In this document: positions 52,369-60,921 of the stretch, one piece after another
How the letters are laid out: each line of letters begins with the position of its first letter
Position numbering within the stretch: the stretch's first letter is position 1
DNA from: Acholeplasmataceae bacterium UBA6150
GTDB lineage: Bacteria; Bacillota_I; Bacilli_A; Acholeplasmatales; UBA5453
Reading direction: 5' to 3'
Assembly: GCA_002423145.1 (NCBI GenBank)
Contig: DIUU01000012.1
Coordinates: 1 to 64,000 of the forward strand
Length of the DNA: 64,000 bases
Notes under the pieces: generated by a model
The model's database searches: none
What the model was told of the DNA's origin: nothing
Seen by the model: only the letters and a program-made list of their open reading frames with translations
Made by a program: the position numbers and the translations under genes

Positions 52369-53463
52369 ATGAAAAAATGGATTTTATGGAGCATTTTAAT
52401 GGTTTCAATTTTAACAGCTAGTGGCTGTGCTAGTAACAGCACACCAACTGCCACATTTACTTTAGAACAACTCGCTGCTTATGATGGTTTAGATGGAGCA
52501 AAAGCCTATATTGCTGTCGATGGTATGGTTTATGATGTAACCAATGAAGATAATTGGATTAATGGCTCACACCAAGGCATGCATCTGGCTGGTACGGATG
52601 CAACATCGATATTTGCATCATCACCACACTCAGCAACTTTTTTGGCTGGTTTAAAAGTTGTAGGGATATTGGTAGTGGATAATAACTCCACAACAGCAGA
52701 AATCCAGTTACCCGTATTTACGTTAACTGAATTAGCGGCTTATACTGGGGCGAACGGATCTACTGCTTATATCGCTGTTAGTGGTGTTGTATATGATGTT
52801 ACCAATGTGTTTACCAATGGGATTCACCAAGGGATTCAACTCGGTGGAAAAGACGTAACATCGATATTCACTTCTAGTCCGCACACCATGTCACAGTTGA
52901 ATGGTATTCCAATTGTTGGTTCTTTAGAAGGCAGTCCTGTCATTACTGTTCCAAATACAAACACACCAAATGAAACCACCACTTATTACCCAGTCGTAAC
53001 AACTGCTGAATTAGCACTTAATACAGGTGCGAATGGATCTACCGCTTATATCGCAGTTAGTGGCGTTGTATATGATGTTACAAATGTATTTACCAATGGG
53101 ATTCATCAAGGAATTCAACTCGGTGGAAAAGATGTAACATCGATATTCACTTCAAGTCCACACACCATGTCACAGTTGAATGGTATTCCAATTGTCGGTT
53201 CACTAGAGGGTTCACCGATGATTCCAAAGACAACAACTACAACCAATCCTGGTGGTGGATATGATGATGATGATGACGACGATGATGTAAACTTAAACTC
53301 ACTCCCACAAACCATTATTGATTACATTGAAGCGAATTATCCAAACTTAACCATCGATGAAATTGAATTCGAACATGGTAATTATGAAATTGAATTTACC
53401 AATGACCTCGAATTGTTATTCGACCAAAATGGCCAGTTCATTAAGGCTGAATACGAAGATTAG
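52369..53463 (+). CDS. Lipoprotein with three cytochrome-b5-like heme domains and a PepSY-like tail
   Basis: The 364-residue protein has a lipobox with Cys20 (LTASGCAS). Three cytochrome-b5-like domains follow at about 29-103, 117-188 and 211-281. In each, two candidate heme-ligand histidines are exactly 19 residues apart: His68/His87, His153/His172, His246/His265, within [S/I]HQG and SPH motifs. Domains 2 and 3 are identical over 65 residues. A Gly-rich, eight-Asp linker (about 295-306) leads to a PepSY/DUF2874-like domain (INEIEFEHG-type strands, LFDQNGQFIKAEYED). It would sit on the outer membrane face and bind heme or carry electrons. The divergent two-component system probably controls it. 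Confidence 0.88.
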   Translation: MKKWILWSILMVSILTASGCASNSTPTATFTLEQLAAYDGLDGAKAYIAVDGMVYDVTNEDNWINGSHQGMHLAGTDATSIFASSPHSATFLAGLKVVGILVVDNNSTTAEIQLPVFTLTELAAYTGANGSTAYIAVSGVVYDVTNVFTNGIHQGIQLGGKDVTSIFTSSPHTMSQLNGIPIVGSLEGSPVITVPNTNTPNETTTYYPVVTTAELALNTGANGSTAYIAVSGVVYDVTNVFTNGIHQGIQLGGKDVTSIFTSSPHTMSQLNGIPIVGSLEGSPMIPKTTTTTNPGGGYDDDDDDDDVNLNSLPQTIIDYIEANYPNLTIDEIEFEHGNYEIEFTNDLELLFDQNGQFIKAEYED

Positions 53464-53473
53464 TCAAAAAATG

Positions 53474-53508
53474 AAAAGTGTCTTGCCAAACGATGGCGAG
53501 ACACTTTT
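53474..53508. terminator. Bidirectional terminator
   Basis: AAAAGTGTCT and AGACACTTTT, with GCC/GGC inside, form a hairpin between the lipoprotein gene and the convergent NYN gene, with A and T runs on the two sides. Confidence 0.88.
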
Positions 53509-53521
53509 ATCATATTGATTA

Positions 53522-54259
53522 TTATTTTTTAATCGTTTCTTTATCCGCAGCTACCTTTTTCTTAATATAATAAAGTGTGCCTTTATTAGATAAAATATAT
53601 TGTTTATCCAAGACTTTTTGAAAGAACGATAAAGCGGATTTATTCTTCGCACCATAGTTCTTAGGGTTAAAGTCTTTCATTTGATTTTTTACCGCTTGAA
53701 TGACGTATGAGAAGTCGGCATAGCCTTCGTCATCGTGATTGGAATCGATGATTTTATTCACGATTTTAATCAAGAGTTTAAGTCCTTCGTCCTTCACTTC
53801 TACGACACTTTTATTGTCTTTTTCAACGGCACTGATTTTCTCAACACTGATGAACTGATTGAATGAGTTTTTATAGGAATCGGTCGCTGCGTTGTCGCCT
53901 GAACCTACCACAAACTTATTGTTTTTTTGAAGTTGATAGACCAGTGGCGTAAAGTCACTGTCGTTGGTGGCTAAACAAATACAATCGATGTATTCTTTTT
54001 CAAGTAACGCCATCGCTTCGATGGTGATACGGATATCTACCGCATTCTTACCTTTGGAGTACGCAATCTGACTCATCGGTTCAATCCCAAACTTAATGAA
54101 TTTGTCTTTGATCGTCCCATCATTGAGATTGGAATAAAACGCGTGTTTAATGATGACATCGCCAATTTCATTCAATTCTTCAAATAAAATAGGGAAGTAT
54201 TGTTCTTGGTTAAAATTATCGTAGTCAATCAGTACTGCTATCTTTTTTCTTTGGTCCAT
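53522..54259 (-). CDS. NYN-domain ribonuclease-like protein with OST-HTH/LOTUS domain
   Basis: The 245-residue protein has an N-terminal NYN (PIN-like) domain, residues about 5-145, with the acidic metal-binding residues in VLIDYDNF, NAVDIRITIEAM and LATNDSDFTPLV. Residues about 165-235 form an OST-HTH/LOTUS domain (DEGYADFSYVIQAVKNQM, YGAKNKSALSFFQKVLD). Such proteins are thought to act on RNA; bacterial members are widespread but little studied. It is a single gene with its own promoter and terminator. Confidence 0.87.
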   Translation of the reverse strand: MDQRKKIAVLIDYDNFNQEQYFPILFEELNEIGDVIIKHAFYSNLNDGTIKDKFIKFGIEPMSQIAYSKGKNAVDIRITIEAMALLEKEYIDCICLATNDSDFTPLVYQLQKNNKFVVGSGDNAATDSYKNSFNQFISVEKISAVEKDNKSVVEVKDEGLKLLIKIVNKIIDSNHDDEGYADFSYVIQAVKNQMKDFNPKNYGAKNKSALSFFQKVLDKQYILSNKGTLYYIKKKVAADKETIKK

Positions 54260-54301
54260 GGGATTCCTTTCTAAAATACGTAAACGTGTGCTTATGAATT
54301 C

Positions 54302-54330
54302 ATTATATAGTCAATGGTCGATAAATACAA
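54302..54330 (-). promoter_or_regulatory. Promoter of the NYN gene
   Basis: On the minus strand TTGTAT (54325-54330), a 17-base spacer and TATAAT (54302-54307). The rest of the 346-base gap 54260-54605 holds one terminator (54377-54402) and otherwise AT-rich sequence in which I see nothing else. Confidence 0.65.
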
Positions 54331-54376
54331 CCTCATACGAGAATTAATGATTTAAAATATCGAAATATTTGTGTAA

Positions 54377-54402
54377 AAAAACAGTGAGATTATCACTGTT
54401 TT
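54377..54402 (-). terminator. Terminator candidate downstream of the MacB-like operon
   Basis: AAAACAGTGA, a 5-base loop and TCACTGTTTT, with seven T on the minus strand. It lies about 200 bases after the ATPase stop, which is far, but it is the only terminator in the gap. Confidence 0.65.
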
Positions 54403-54605
54403 ATAAATGCTAAATTAGATGATATTTTTATTTTTTATCCTTGATTGCTAATTACTTAACCACTAACTTGCGTTTCGTTGACTTTGTAAAAGTTTTATTT
54501 CTACGATTCAGGCTAAATATTGAATGTTAATTTTGGTTTATTCAAATGATTTAACAACAATAATGATTCTATCAAAATAGATGGCTTTGTTTTGAATCGA
54601 TTGAA

Positions 54606-55259
54606 TTATTTCAACTTATGTAATTGTCCCGATTTTAAATCATAAATTGTGTTAAAGCGTTCAGCCATAGCCATGTTGTGGGTAACGATGATAACAGTTG
54701 TTCCAGTATGATTAATGTCTTTTAGCATTTCATACAATTGTTCTGCATTTTCGGGATCTAGGTTCCCCGTAGGTTCATCTGCCAATACCAGAGATGGTTT
54801 GTTGATGATTGCTCTTGCAACAGCAACCCTTTGTTGTTCGCCACCAGATAACAGTTTGGCCTTTTTATCTAGCAAGTGTGCAATACCAAGCTTTTCAACA
54901 ATTTCATCCAAAGTATTGGTTTGTTTCATCTTCAAGAATACGGTTGGCAGTAATATATTCTGTCTAACTGTATATTCAGGTATCAGGTTGTACTCTTGGA
55001 ATACAACACCAATATGCTTATTCCTAAACAAGGCCAAATCATTCAGTGACATTTTGTTTAGGTTTTGATCATTAAATACATACAAACCTCGGTCTGGTAG
55101 ATCGATGGTTGATAATATATTCAATAGTGTCGTTTTTCCAGAACCGCTTTTCCCAATGATAGCGATAAAATCACCTTGATTGAAGGATACGGATAAGTTA
55201 TGGATGACAAATGTTTTTTCTTTGTCATAGCTCTTATAAACATTATTTAAGTTATACAT
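54606..55259 (-). CDS. ABC transporter ATPase, MacB/LolD-like
   Basis: The 217-residue ATPase has Walker A IIGKSGSGKTTLLNIL, Q-loop VFQEYNLIPEYTV, signature LLSGGEQQRVAVARAI, Walker B LVLADEPTGNLDPEN and switch VTHNMAMAE. The NLIPxxT and GNLDxxN features place it in the MacB/LolD/FtsE group. It works with the two FtsX-like permeases encoded upstream. In Firmicutes such systems export peptides or act in antibiotic resistance or mechanotransmission; the exact role here is unknown. Confidence 0.92.
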   Translation of the reverse strand: MYNLNNVYKSYDKEKTFVIHNLSVSFNQGDFIAIIGKSGSGKTTLLNILSTIDLPDRGLYVFNDQNLNKMSLNDLALFRNKHIGVVFQEYNLIPEYTVRQNILLPTVFLKMKQTNTLDEIVEKLGIAHLLDKKAKLLSGGEQQRVAVARAIINKPSLVLADEPTGNLDPENAEQLYEMLKDINHTGTTVIIVTHNMAMAERFNTIYDLKSGQLHKLK

Positions 55260-55272
55260 GATGTTACCTCAC

Positions 55273-56400
55273 TTAGGCTAAAGATACTTTCGAAAAGTGC
55301 TTGTATCGAATGAATTGAACTGAAAGCATGGTTTGACCGACAGGTACGACCACGATTGAAATGAATACCAGAAGCATTTTCCACCAGTCTACCAATTGGA
55401 ATGTAAGTCCTTGTGTAAATGCAATGACTGGTACTGAAATCACGATACCTAAAACCACACTGATAAGTGCTGATAGAACGCTAATATAAAAGAACTCTTG
55501 AATGATTAGTTTTCTTAATCGTTTTACATTCATGCCTAGTATCGACAATATGGCATAAAATGATCGTCTTTCTTTAATGGTTAACTGAATGGCAATGAAG
55601 ATATTAATCCATGAGAATAACAATATCAATATAAAGATGATGACTGGAACACTTTCAATCAAAATGAATGTACTCATTCTTTCTTTTAAGAGGGAATCAT
55701 GGGTTTGAAGGAATGCCATAATGGCAGGGTCACCATACAAAGTTTCTAAGTATAATATGGTTTCTTTGATGGAATGTTCACTTTGTATATAATAGTGCTC
55801 TATATAAAACTTTTCAATGCCTGAAACATTACTTCGAATCGATGAATCGATAAAGTTCGCCATCGAATGTAAGTCTAACATTACGCTAGGATATGGCGTT
55901 TCCACACCATTTTTCAATTCAAATACTGATTGAATTTCAAAGGTTCCATTGTGGATTTGAATGATGGGGTTGGATACCATTGCATAGAATGAAGCATCAA
56001 CACTGATCTTTGGATAAGCTGTAGTGGTTGTTAAAGATTCAATAATATCCAAATCGTAAAATTGTTGATTCTGATATAACTTCAATCCATCCAAATCCGT
56101 ACCAATGATTTGAACTTGATTAGACATGAACACTTCATCTCTAACAACAAATGGGATGACATTTATCATGTTTTCTAGTAACGTTTGATAGTAATTTTTC
56201 GGTACTGTTTCGAATCTAGTTTCATCCATAAACAAATGATATTCATTTGGTTTTAATGGGATGCTTTTAGATATACTATAAGACAAGGCTTCGAGATAAA
56301 ACATTGACGTAACCAATATAATACCTGATAATACTAATCCAATCATCGTGAATATGATTCTATTTTTAGAGCTATGAATGATGATTTCTTTTTCTGTCAT
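55273..56400 (-). CDS. FtsX-like ABC permease (subunit 1)
   Basis: The 375-residue protein has one N-terminal membrane segment (ILVTSMFYLEA region), an external domain of about 210 residues, and three C-terminal segments (VIIFILILLFSWINIFIAIQ, ISVLSALISVVLGIVISVPV, and the last near residue 350). This is the one-plus-three topology of MacB-type permeases. ERRSFYAILSILGMNVKRLRKLI is the cytoplasmic coupling loop. It overlaps the next permease by 4 bases and lies 13 bases upstream of the ATPase. Confidence 0.85.
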   Translation of the reverse strand: MTEKEIIIHSSKNRIIFTMIGLVLSGIILVTSMFYLEALSYSISKSIPLKPNEYHLFMDETRFETVPKNYYQTLLENMINVIPFVVRDEVFMSNQVQIIGTDLDGLKLYQNQQFYDLDIIESLTTTTAYPKISVDASFYAMVSNPIIQIHNGTFEIQSVFELKNGVETPYPSVMLDLHSMANFIDSSIRSNVSGIEKFYIEHYYIQSEHSIKETILYLETLYGDPAIMAFLQTHDSLLKERMSTFILIESVPVIIFILILLFSWINIFIAIQLTIKERRSFYAILSILGMNVKRLRKLIIQEFFYISVLSALISVVLGIVISVPVIAFTQGLTFQLVDWWKMLLVFISIVVVPVGQTMLSVQFIRYKHFSKVSLA

Positions 56401-57626
56401 GATTTTAGCTCCTTTATCAGAGTTAACACGGGTTTCTTTAAGTACAACTGAAGACTTATGCTATGAATCAACGCCAACAAACTGGTAACGATTATGATAG
56501 AAATCCAGGTGTAATTGAGCATTTGATTCCAATCTATATAGAGTAATGTATTCGAAACAGCTGCATAAACCACAATTGAGATTATGGCTGCAATGATGGC
56601 TGCGATTGTTGTTCCAAAACCAATCCATATGGATTCGTATAGATTAATCAGTTGTAACTGAAATCTACTAGCACCAATCACTCGGTAAATACCCAAGAGC
56701 TTTCTTTCTGTATTTTTTGAATATGTGGTGATATTGATGATATTAATACTGCCTAAGACAATGAATACACCTAATAACGATATAATCATTTGAAAGAAAG
56801 CACCAGATGAAGTCATTTCTTCTTCGACAATGGAATCCTTAGTCACTATAAAACCCTGATCTAGAGTAGATAATCCCAGCATGTTTGACAATAAAATCAC
56901 CGATTTTGATATGGGTCTATTGTCTTTAATGATTAGGTACTCAACGTCATAAATCAGTTGTTGACTTCTTGCGTATTCAATTGGGATATAGATTGTAGTG
57001 GGGAATAGATGATCATGAATGACTTCATCTTGTGCTGAAGTGCGGTTGATTCTTTGTTGACGGTACGATGTGTTCGTTGATACACCAACTATCATTAACG
57101 TGCCTTTGGCTGTTTCAAGTGTTTGACCAACCACGTTCGTATAACCAAAGACAAGTCTTGCTGTGTCTTCATCCACAACTGTGACTGCTTGAGTAGCATT
57201 AGGGGTCCAAATTTGGCCATACAGTAATTCTATCTTTTCGACTTGAACGTCCATGTATTTAAAGTTTTGAACAGGTACGCCAGTTTCTACGAATGTTTCA
57301 CTGGTAGCAACAATTTGCACATGTTGATTTGTATTTGTAGATAAACTCACATCAAAAGTATGTGTGACATAATCAAATTCACTTCTAAGATTAATCATCT
57401 TTTCGCTGTTTATATGGAATCCATTTGGATATTTATTACTAAATGTTCCTGTAGAAAGCAACATAGATTTGGAATAAAAAGGTATTTCGTTATACAGTTT
57501 TTTATACGATATGTCTCGAATACCTAGAAGAACAAATACGATAAAAACAGTAATTATGATATACATGGCATTAAAAATGATACTTGTTCGATTACATCTT
57601 ATTTTTTGAAGTGAGTGATTAAACAT
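56397..57626 (-). CDS. FtsX-like ABC permease (subunit 2)
   Basis: The 409-residue protein has the MacB-type layout: a membrane segment at about 17-38, an external domain with MacB-like periplasmic core features (VTVVDEDTARLVFG, VVGQTLETAKGTLMIVGVS), and three C-terminal segments (MIISLLGVFIVLGSINIINI, FGTTIAAIIAAIISIVV, WISIIIVTSLLALI). YSKNTERKLLGIYRVIGASRFQLQLI is the coupling loop. The two permeases probably form a heterodimer with the ATPase. It is the first gene of the operon, with AGGAG upstream of ATG. Confidence 0.86.
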   Translation of the reverse strand: MFNHSLQKIRCNRTSIIFNAMYIIITVFIVFVLLGIRDISYKKLYNEIPFYSKSMLLSTGTFSNKYPNGFHINSEKMINLRSEFDYVTHTFDVSLSTNTNQHVQIVATSETFVETGVPVQNFKYMDVQVEKIELLYGQIWTPNATQAVTVVDEDTARLVFGYTNVVGQTLETAKGTLMIVGVSTNTSYRQQRINRTSAQDEVIHDHLFPTTIYIPIEYARSQQLIYDVEYLIIKDNRPISKSVILLSNMLGLSTLDQGFIVTKDSIVEEEMTSSGAFFQMIISLLGVFIVLGSINIINITTYSKNTERKLLGIYRVIGASRFQLQLINLYESIWIGFGTTIAAIIAAIISIVVYAAVSNTLLYIDWNQMLNYTWISIIIVTSLLALIHSISLQLYLKKPVLTLIKELKS

Positions 57627-57646
57627 TTTTTTATATTCTCCTATTA

Positions 57647-57805
57647 ATAGTAATAGTATTCTCTGAGTTCTAAAGGTAACCTATTGTAGTAAATTTGGTT
57701 GTAATTAGGATTATAAATCTCTCCCAATTTTAGGGAATAGACCCCATTACTAAAAGTGAATTTATTACGATCTGTTGTTGTGATTAAATCTTTTCCGAAA
57801 TGGAC
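57647..57805 (-). pseudogene. Possible gene remnant: 53 open codons without a start
   Basis: In the 387-base AT-rich gap 57627-58013 one minus-strand frame is open for 53 codons up to a TAA at 57644-57646. Its translation looks protein-like (FGKDLITTTDRNKF, SNGVYSLKLGEIYNP, IYYNRLPLELREYYYY) but it has no ATG or GTG, and a stop lies just upstream. It may be the 3' tail of a decayed gene, or a chance frame. The rest of the gap shows only very AT-rich sequence and a terminator. Confidence 0.3.
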
Positions 57806-57968
57806 TTACATTAATTTTGTGTACAATCTATAAAATTCTTATTTAAATGAGCTATCTATTCTTATGTACAATAAAACGATAATTTTTTGTTTTTTGTCCG
57901 CAATTTATGTCATTATATATTATTTTTTTTAAAAAATCCGTTTATTTTTTTATTAATTGCTATAAAAT

Positions 57969-57998
57969 TAAAAAAACTTGGATTTTCATCCAAGTTTG
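57969..57998 (-). terminator. Terminator of the vWA gene
   Basis: AAACTTGGA, a loop and TCCAAGTTT followed on the minus strand by a run of seven T, about 15 bases past the vWA stop. Confidence 0.85.
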
Positions 57999-58013
57999 GT
58001 TTATTTTCTGCTT

Positions 58014-58658
58014 TTAATTTCGTTTGTTAAAGTCTTCATCAATCTCATCTTTCCAATTCGCATCGATCGTTTTACTCGCTCTTAGTTTAGTAATGGTTTC
58101 ATTCATTACTTTGTAGTTGAGGTGTGTGCCTCTTTCATCGGATCGATAATTGACTGCTCTGTCTTGGTTAATACCAAACCGTTCCGCCGTTTTAATCGCG
58201 TCGATGTTCGCGCCAATAAAAATGAATTCCCAACCATACTTTTCTTTTTGTAAATCAATGAATTCTTTGAGTTTGTCGTAATCAAATTCTTTTGACGCGT
58301 TTTCCATCCCATCGGTGGTAATAAAGAATATCGTCTTCTCTGGTTTGAGTTCTTCCGCTAATTCTTTATGCACACGTCTCATTTTAGTAATGCTTCTACC
58401 AATGGCGTCTACCAACGCTGTAGAGCCTCTCACATAATAATCTTCTGGTGTCATGTGACGAACGTTTTGAATATTCAAGCGGTTGTGTAACACTTCAAAT
58501 CGATCATCGAATAATACCGTAGAGACAACCGCTTCTCCCTTTACTTCTTTTTGTTGTTCAATCAAACGATTAAAACCTGCCATCGTTTCTTTTTCTAAAC
58601 CCGACATCGAACCACTACGATCCAAAATAAAAACCAATTCCACGAAATCTTTTTTCAT
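58014..58658 (-). CDS. von Willebrand factor A domain protein
   Basis: The 214-residue protein is a single vWA domain with the MIDAS metal site: VFILDRSGSMSG (DxSxS), the threonine of the STALVDAIG loop, and FITTDGMENAS. FEFIFIGANIDAIKTAERFGI-type sequence follows. There is no signal peptide, so it is cytoplasmic. The ATG at 58658 is chosen; a GTG three codons earlier is possible. The macro-domain gene lies 94 bases upstream on the same strand. Proteins of this type occur near tellurium-resistance-like or stress clusters, but no other member is seen here. Confidence 0.87.
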   Translation of the reverse strand: MKKDFVELVFILDRSGSMSGLEKETMAGFNRLIEQQKEVKGEAVVSTVLFDDRFEVLHNRLNIQNVRHMTPEDYYVRGSTALVDAIGRSITKMRRVHKELAEELKPEKTIFFITTDGMENASKEFDYDKLKEFIDLQKEKYGWEFIFIGANIDAIKTAERFGINQDRAVNYRSDERGTHLNYKVMNETITKLRASKTIDANWKDEIDEDFNKRN

Positions 58659-58752
58659 GTGTGTCACCCTTTCTATGAGGTCATTTTACACAATTAAAAG
58701 AAGGAATTGGTCGTTTCAAAAGCGACATTTTATGTAATGATTTTTATCTGTA

Positions 58753-59700
58753 TTAGTTCATTGAACCAATCGACTTTTCACCTTTGTCAAACAGCACCAT
58801 ATTGATTTCAAAGATATCATAGATGGCTTTTTGAATATGATAAGAGACAATGATATCTAACGGTATCGCATTGGATAGGGTATACCCTGCTTTTTGTAAG
58901 AAATCTAGGGTTTCATCGATATTGAGTTCTAACGCAATCGATAGTGCTAAAGCAGTGGATTTGCTGGGTTGATACAACCGATTCTTTTTGATTTTAGAGA
59001 ATAGTTTCCGGTCGATATTGGCTCGTTTATACACTTCGACATCATCGAGTTGTTTTTGGTCAATAAGTTTAAATAACGTTTCTTGGAAGGTTTCATCGAT
59101 TTCTTCGATGAGATCATCCAAAGACCGTGATCTAGCACTTGTCATCTTTGGAGAAACCATTCTATCTTCAAAGAAAGCATGACTGATCTCGCTGGTTGTT
59201 CTTAATTTATCCATGTGAGGTTTGGATACTTCATAGGATGCTTCATCATAGACAACCAAATAAATCATCATGTCTGAGATATCAGAGAACCCTTTAATCA
59301 CGCTTAAGGCTACTTCTAAGGCTTCTTTTCTAGGGTATTTGAATATCCCTGAGGAGATGAGTGGAAACGCAATACTCTCAAGGTTCTTCTCGATAGCTAA
59401 CTTTAATACATTATGATAGGTATCTCTTAATTGTTGTCTTTCATTGAGCTTACCATTCTTATAGATTGGACCCACCACATGGATGACATATTTAGATAAT
59501 AGGTTATACCCTTTGGTTAAGATGGGTTGAGATAACTTTAAAGAACCATAAGCAGCACGGTCTCTCAATAACGCTGGACCTGCTTTTTCATGGATTTTCG
59601 CATCCAACCCACCGAAGATAAAAGGCTCTTGGCTAGTTGAGTTTACGATCGCATCGACATTCATTTCTAGAATATCATTTCTTAGGATTTCAAAAGGCAT
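58753..59700 (-). CDS. Macro-domain (ADP-ribose binding) protein with C-terminal helical HTH-like domain
   Basis: The 315-residue protein has an N-terminal macro domain (about 1-165): RNDILEMNVDAIVNSTSQE, GPALLRDRA, YVIHVVGP, and the phosphate loop LISSGIFKYPRKEA. This predicts binding or hydrolysis of ADP-ribose groups. A variable linker leads to a C-terminal domain of about 100 residues (RANIDRKLFSKIKKNRLYQPSK, ALALSIALELNIDETLDFLQKAG) with an XRE-like helix pattern, a fusion seen in other Firmicutes. The start at 59700 has GGAG 9 bases upstream; an ATG five codons earlier has no site. Confidence 0.88.
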   Translation of the reverse strand: MPFEILRNDILEMNVDAIVNSTSQEPFIFGGLDAKIHEKAGPALLRDRAAYGSLKLSQPILTKGYNLLSKYVIHVVGPIYKNGKLNERQQLRDTYHNVLKLAIEKNLESIAFPLISSGIFKYPRKEALEVALSVIKGFSDISDMMIYLVVYDEASYEVSKPHMDKLRTTSEISHAFFEDRMVSPKMTSARSRSLDDLIEEIDETFQETLFKLIDQKQLDDVEVYKRANIDRKLFSKIKKNRLYQPSKSTALALSIALELNIDETLDFLQKAGYTLSNAIPLDIIVSYHIQKAIYDIFEINMVLFDKGEKSIGSMN

Positions 59701-59725
59701 GGGTATCATCTCCATCTATAGTATA

Positions 59726-59755
59726 AAATAAAAAGATAGATTTCGCACCTATCTC
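59726..59755 (-). terminator. Terminator of ldh
   Basis: AGATAG, a 9-base loop and CTATCT followed on the minus strand by TTTTATTTTA, about 35 bases after the ldh stop. The short stem makes it moderate in strength. Confidence 0.6.
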
Positions 59756-59786
59756 TTCATATTGATTGGATTCATATATTTTTAAA

Positions 59787-60761
59787 TCAATCTTTAGCCT
59801 GTTTAATTGGGGCTTTTGGATTGTTGATCATATCTAAACTGGATTTTAAGAGGTTGGCTGAATACACTAGTTTTTGTTGTTCTTCTTCGTTTAACTTCAG
59901 ATGAACCACATGATGGATACCTTCTCTATGGATGACCGCTGGTAACCCGATGTATATATCTTTTTCAATATCATATACACCATCATTATAAACAGACACC
60001 GGTAAAATGCTATTTTCATTATTGAAGATGGCTTGCGTGATTCTCACCAAAGCCATACCAATGCCATAATAAGTTGAGGTTTTACGCTTAATGATTTCGT
60101 AAGCTGCCCCTTTGACTTTAAGATAGATTTGATCTAAATCTTTAAATTCAATCTCATCCATGGATTCAATGACATCGAGAATGGGTTTAGCACCTACATA
60201 AGCTTTTGACCAACATACGAATTCACTATCGCCATGTTCACCCATAATATAGGCATGGATGTTCCTCGCATCAATTTGGATATATTTTGATATTTCATAT
60301 CTTAGTCTAGCGGTATCTAAACTCGTACCGCTACCAATGACTCTACTGCTTGGTAATTTAGATGCTTTCCATGCGATATAGGTTAAGATATCTACTGGGT
60401 TGGTCGCGACCAATATGATTCCATTAAAACCAGAAGACATGATACTTTTGGTGACACTTTCGATGATACTTGCATTACGGTTCAGTAAGTCAATTCTGGT
60501 TTCACCTGGTTTTTGTGAAACACCCGCTGTAATCACAACCAGATCCGCATCACAACAATCAGCATAACTGCCTGCTTTAATCAACATTTTCCTAGGTGCA
60601 AATGCTAAGCCATGGTTTAAATCCATGGCTTCACCAAGGGCTTTTTCTTGATTCAAATCGATGAGTACCAATTCTTCGATGGTACCTTGATTCACCAGTG
60701 CATAAGCATAAGACATCCCTACAAAACCTGTACCTACAATGACAACTTTACTTTTATTCAC
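59787..60761 (-). CDS. ldh: L-lactate dehydrogenase
   Basis: LDH reduces pyruvate to L-lactate with NADH, regenerating NAD+ in fermentation. The 324-residue protein has the NAD-binding VVIVGTGFVGMSYAYALVNQG, the mobile loop VSQKPGETRIDLLNRN, the substrate-orienting VATNPVDILTY, SGTSLDTARLRYEIS, and the catalytic histidine in MGEHGDSEF. The RIDLLN and SLDTARLR sequences favour lactate over malate dehydrogenase. The start codon is GTG at 60761, with AAGGGTG upstream. It is a single gene. Confidence 0.95.
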   Translation of the reverse strand: MNKSKVVIVGTGFVGMSYAYALVNQGTIEELVLIDLNQEKALGEAMDLNHGLAFAPRKMLIKAGSYADCCDADLVVITAGVSQKPGETRIDLLNRNASIIESVTKSIMSSGFNGIILVATNPVDILTYIAWKASKLPSSRVIGSGTSLDTARLRYEISKYIQIDARNIHAYIMGEHGDSEFVCWSKAYVGAKPILDVIESMDEIEFKDLDQIYLKVKGAAYEIIKRKTSTYYGIGMALVRITQAIFNNENSILPVSVYNDGVYDIEKDIYIGLPAVIHREGIHHVVHLKLNEEEQQKLVYSANLLKSSLDMINNPKAPIKQAKD

Positions 60762-60921
60762 AGAATCACACCCTTATGACGTCATCATACCACACATGGT
60801 GATGAATCATGGTAGCGTTGCATAAGATGAGGTGTTGTGTAAAAAATAGAAGGACTGTATTTTATTTAGTCAAGCTTTAGTTCAAAGTGGTAAAATATAA
60901 GTAATTAAGAAGGTGATTTAA

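Noticed and set aside
53262..53289. GAT repeat in the triple-b5 gene as a phase-variable microsatellite
   Set aside because: It encodes eight Asp with mixed GAT/GAC codons, and changes in multiples of three would not shift the frame; an acidic, possibly metal-binding linker is simpler.
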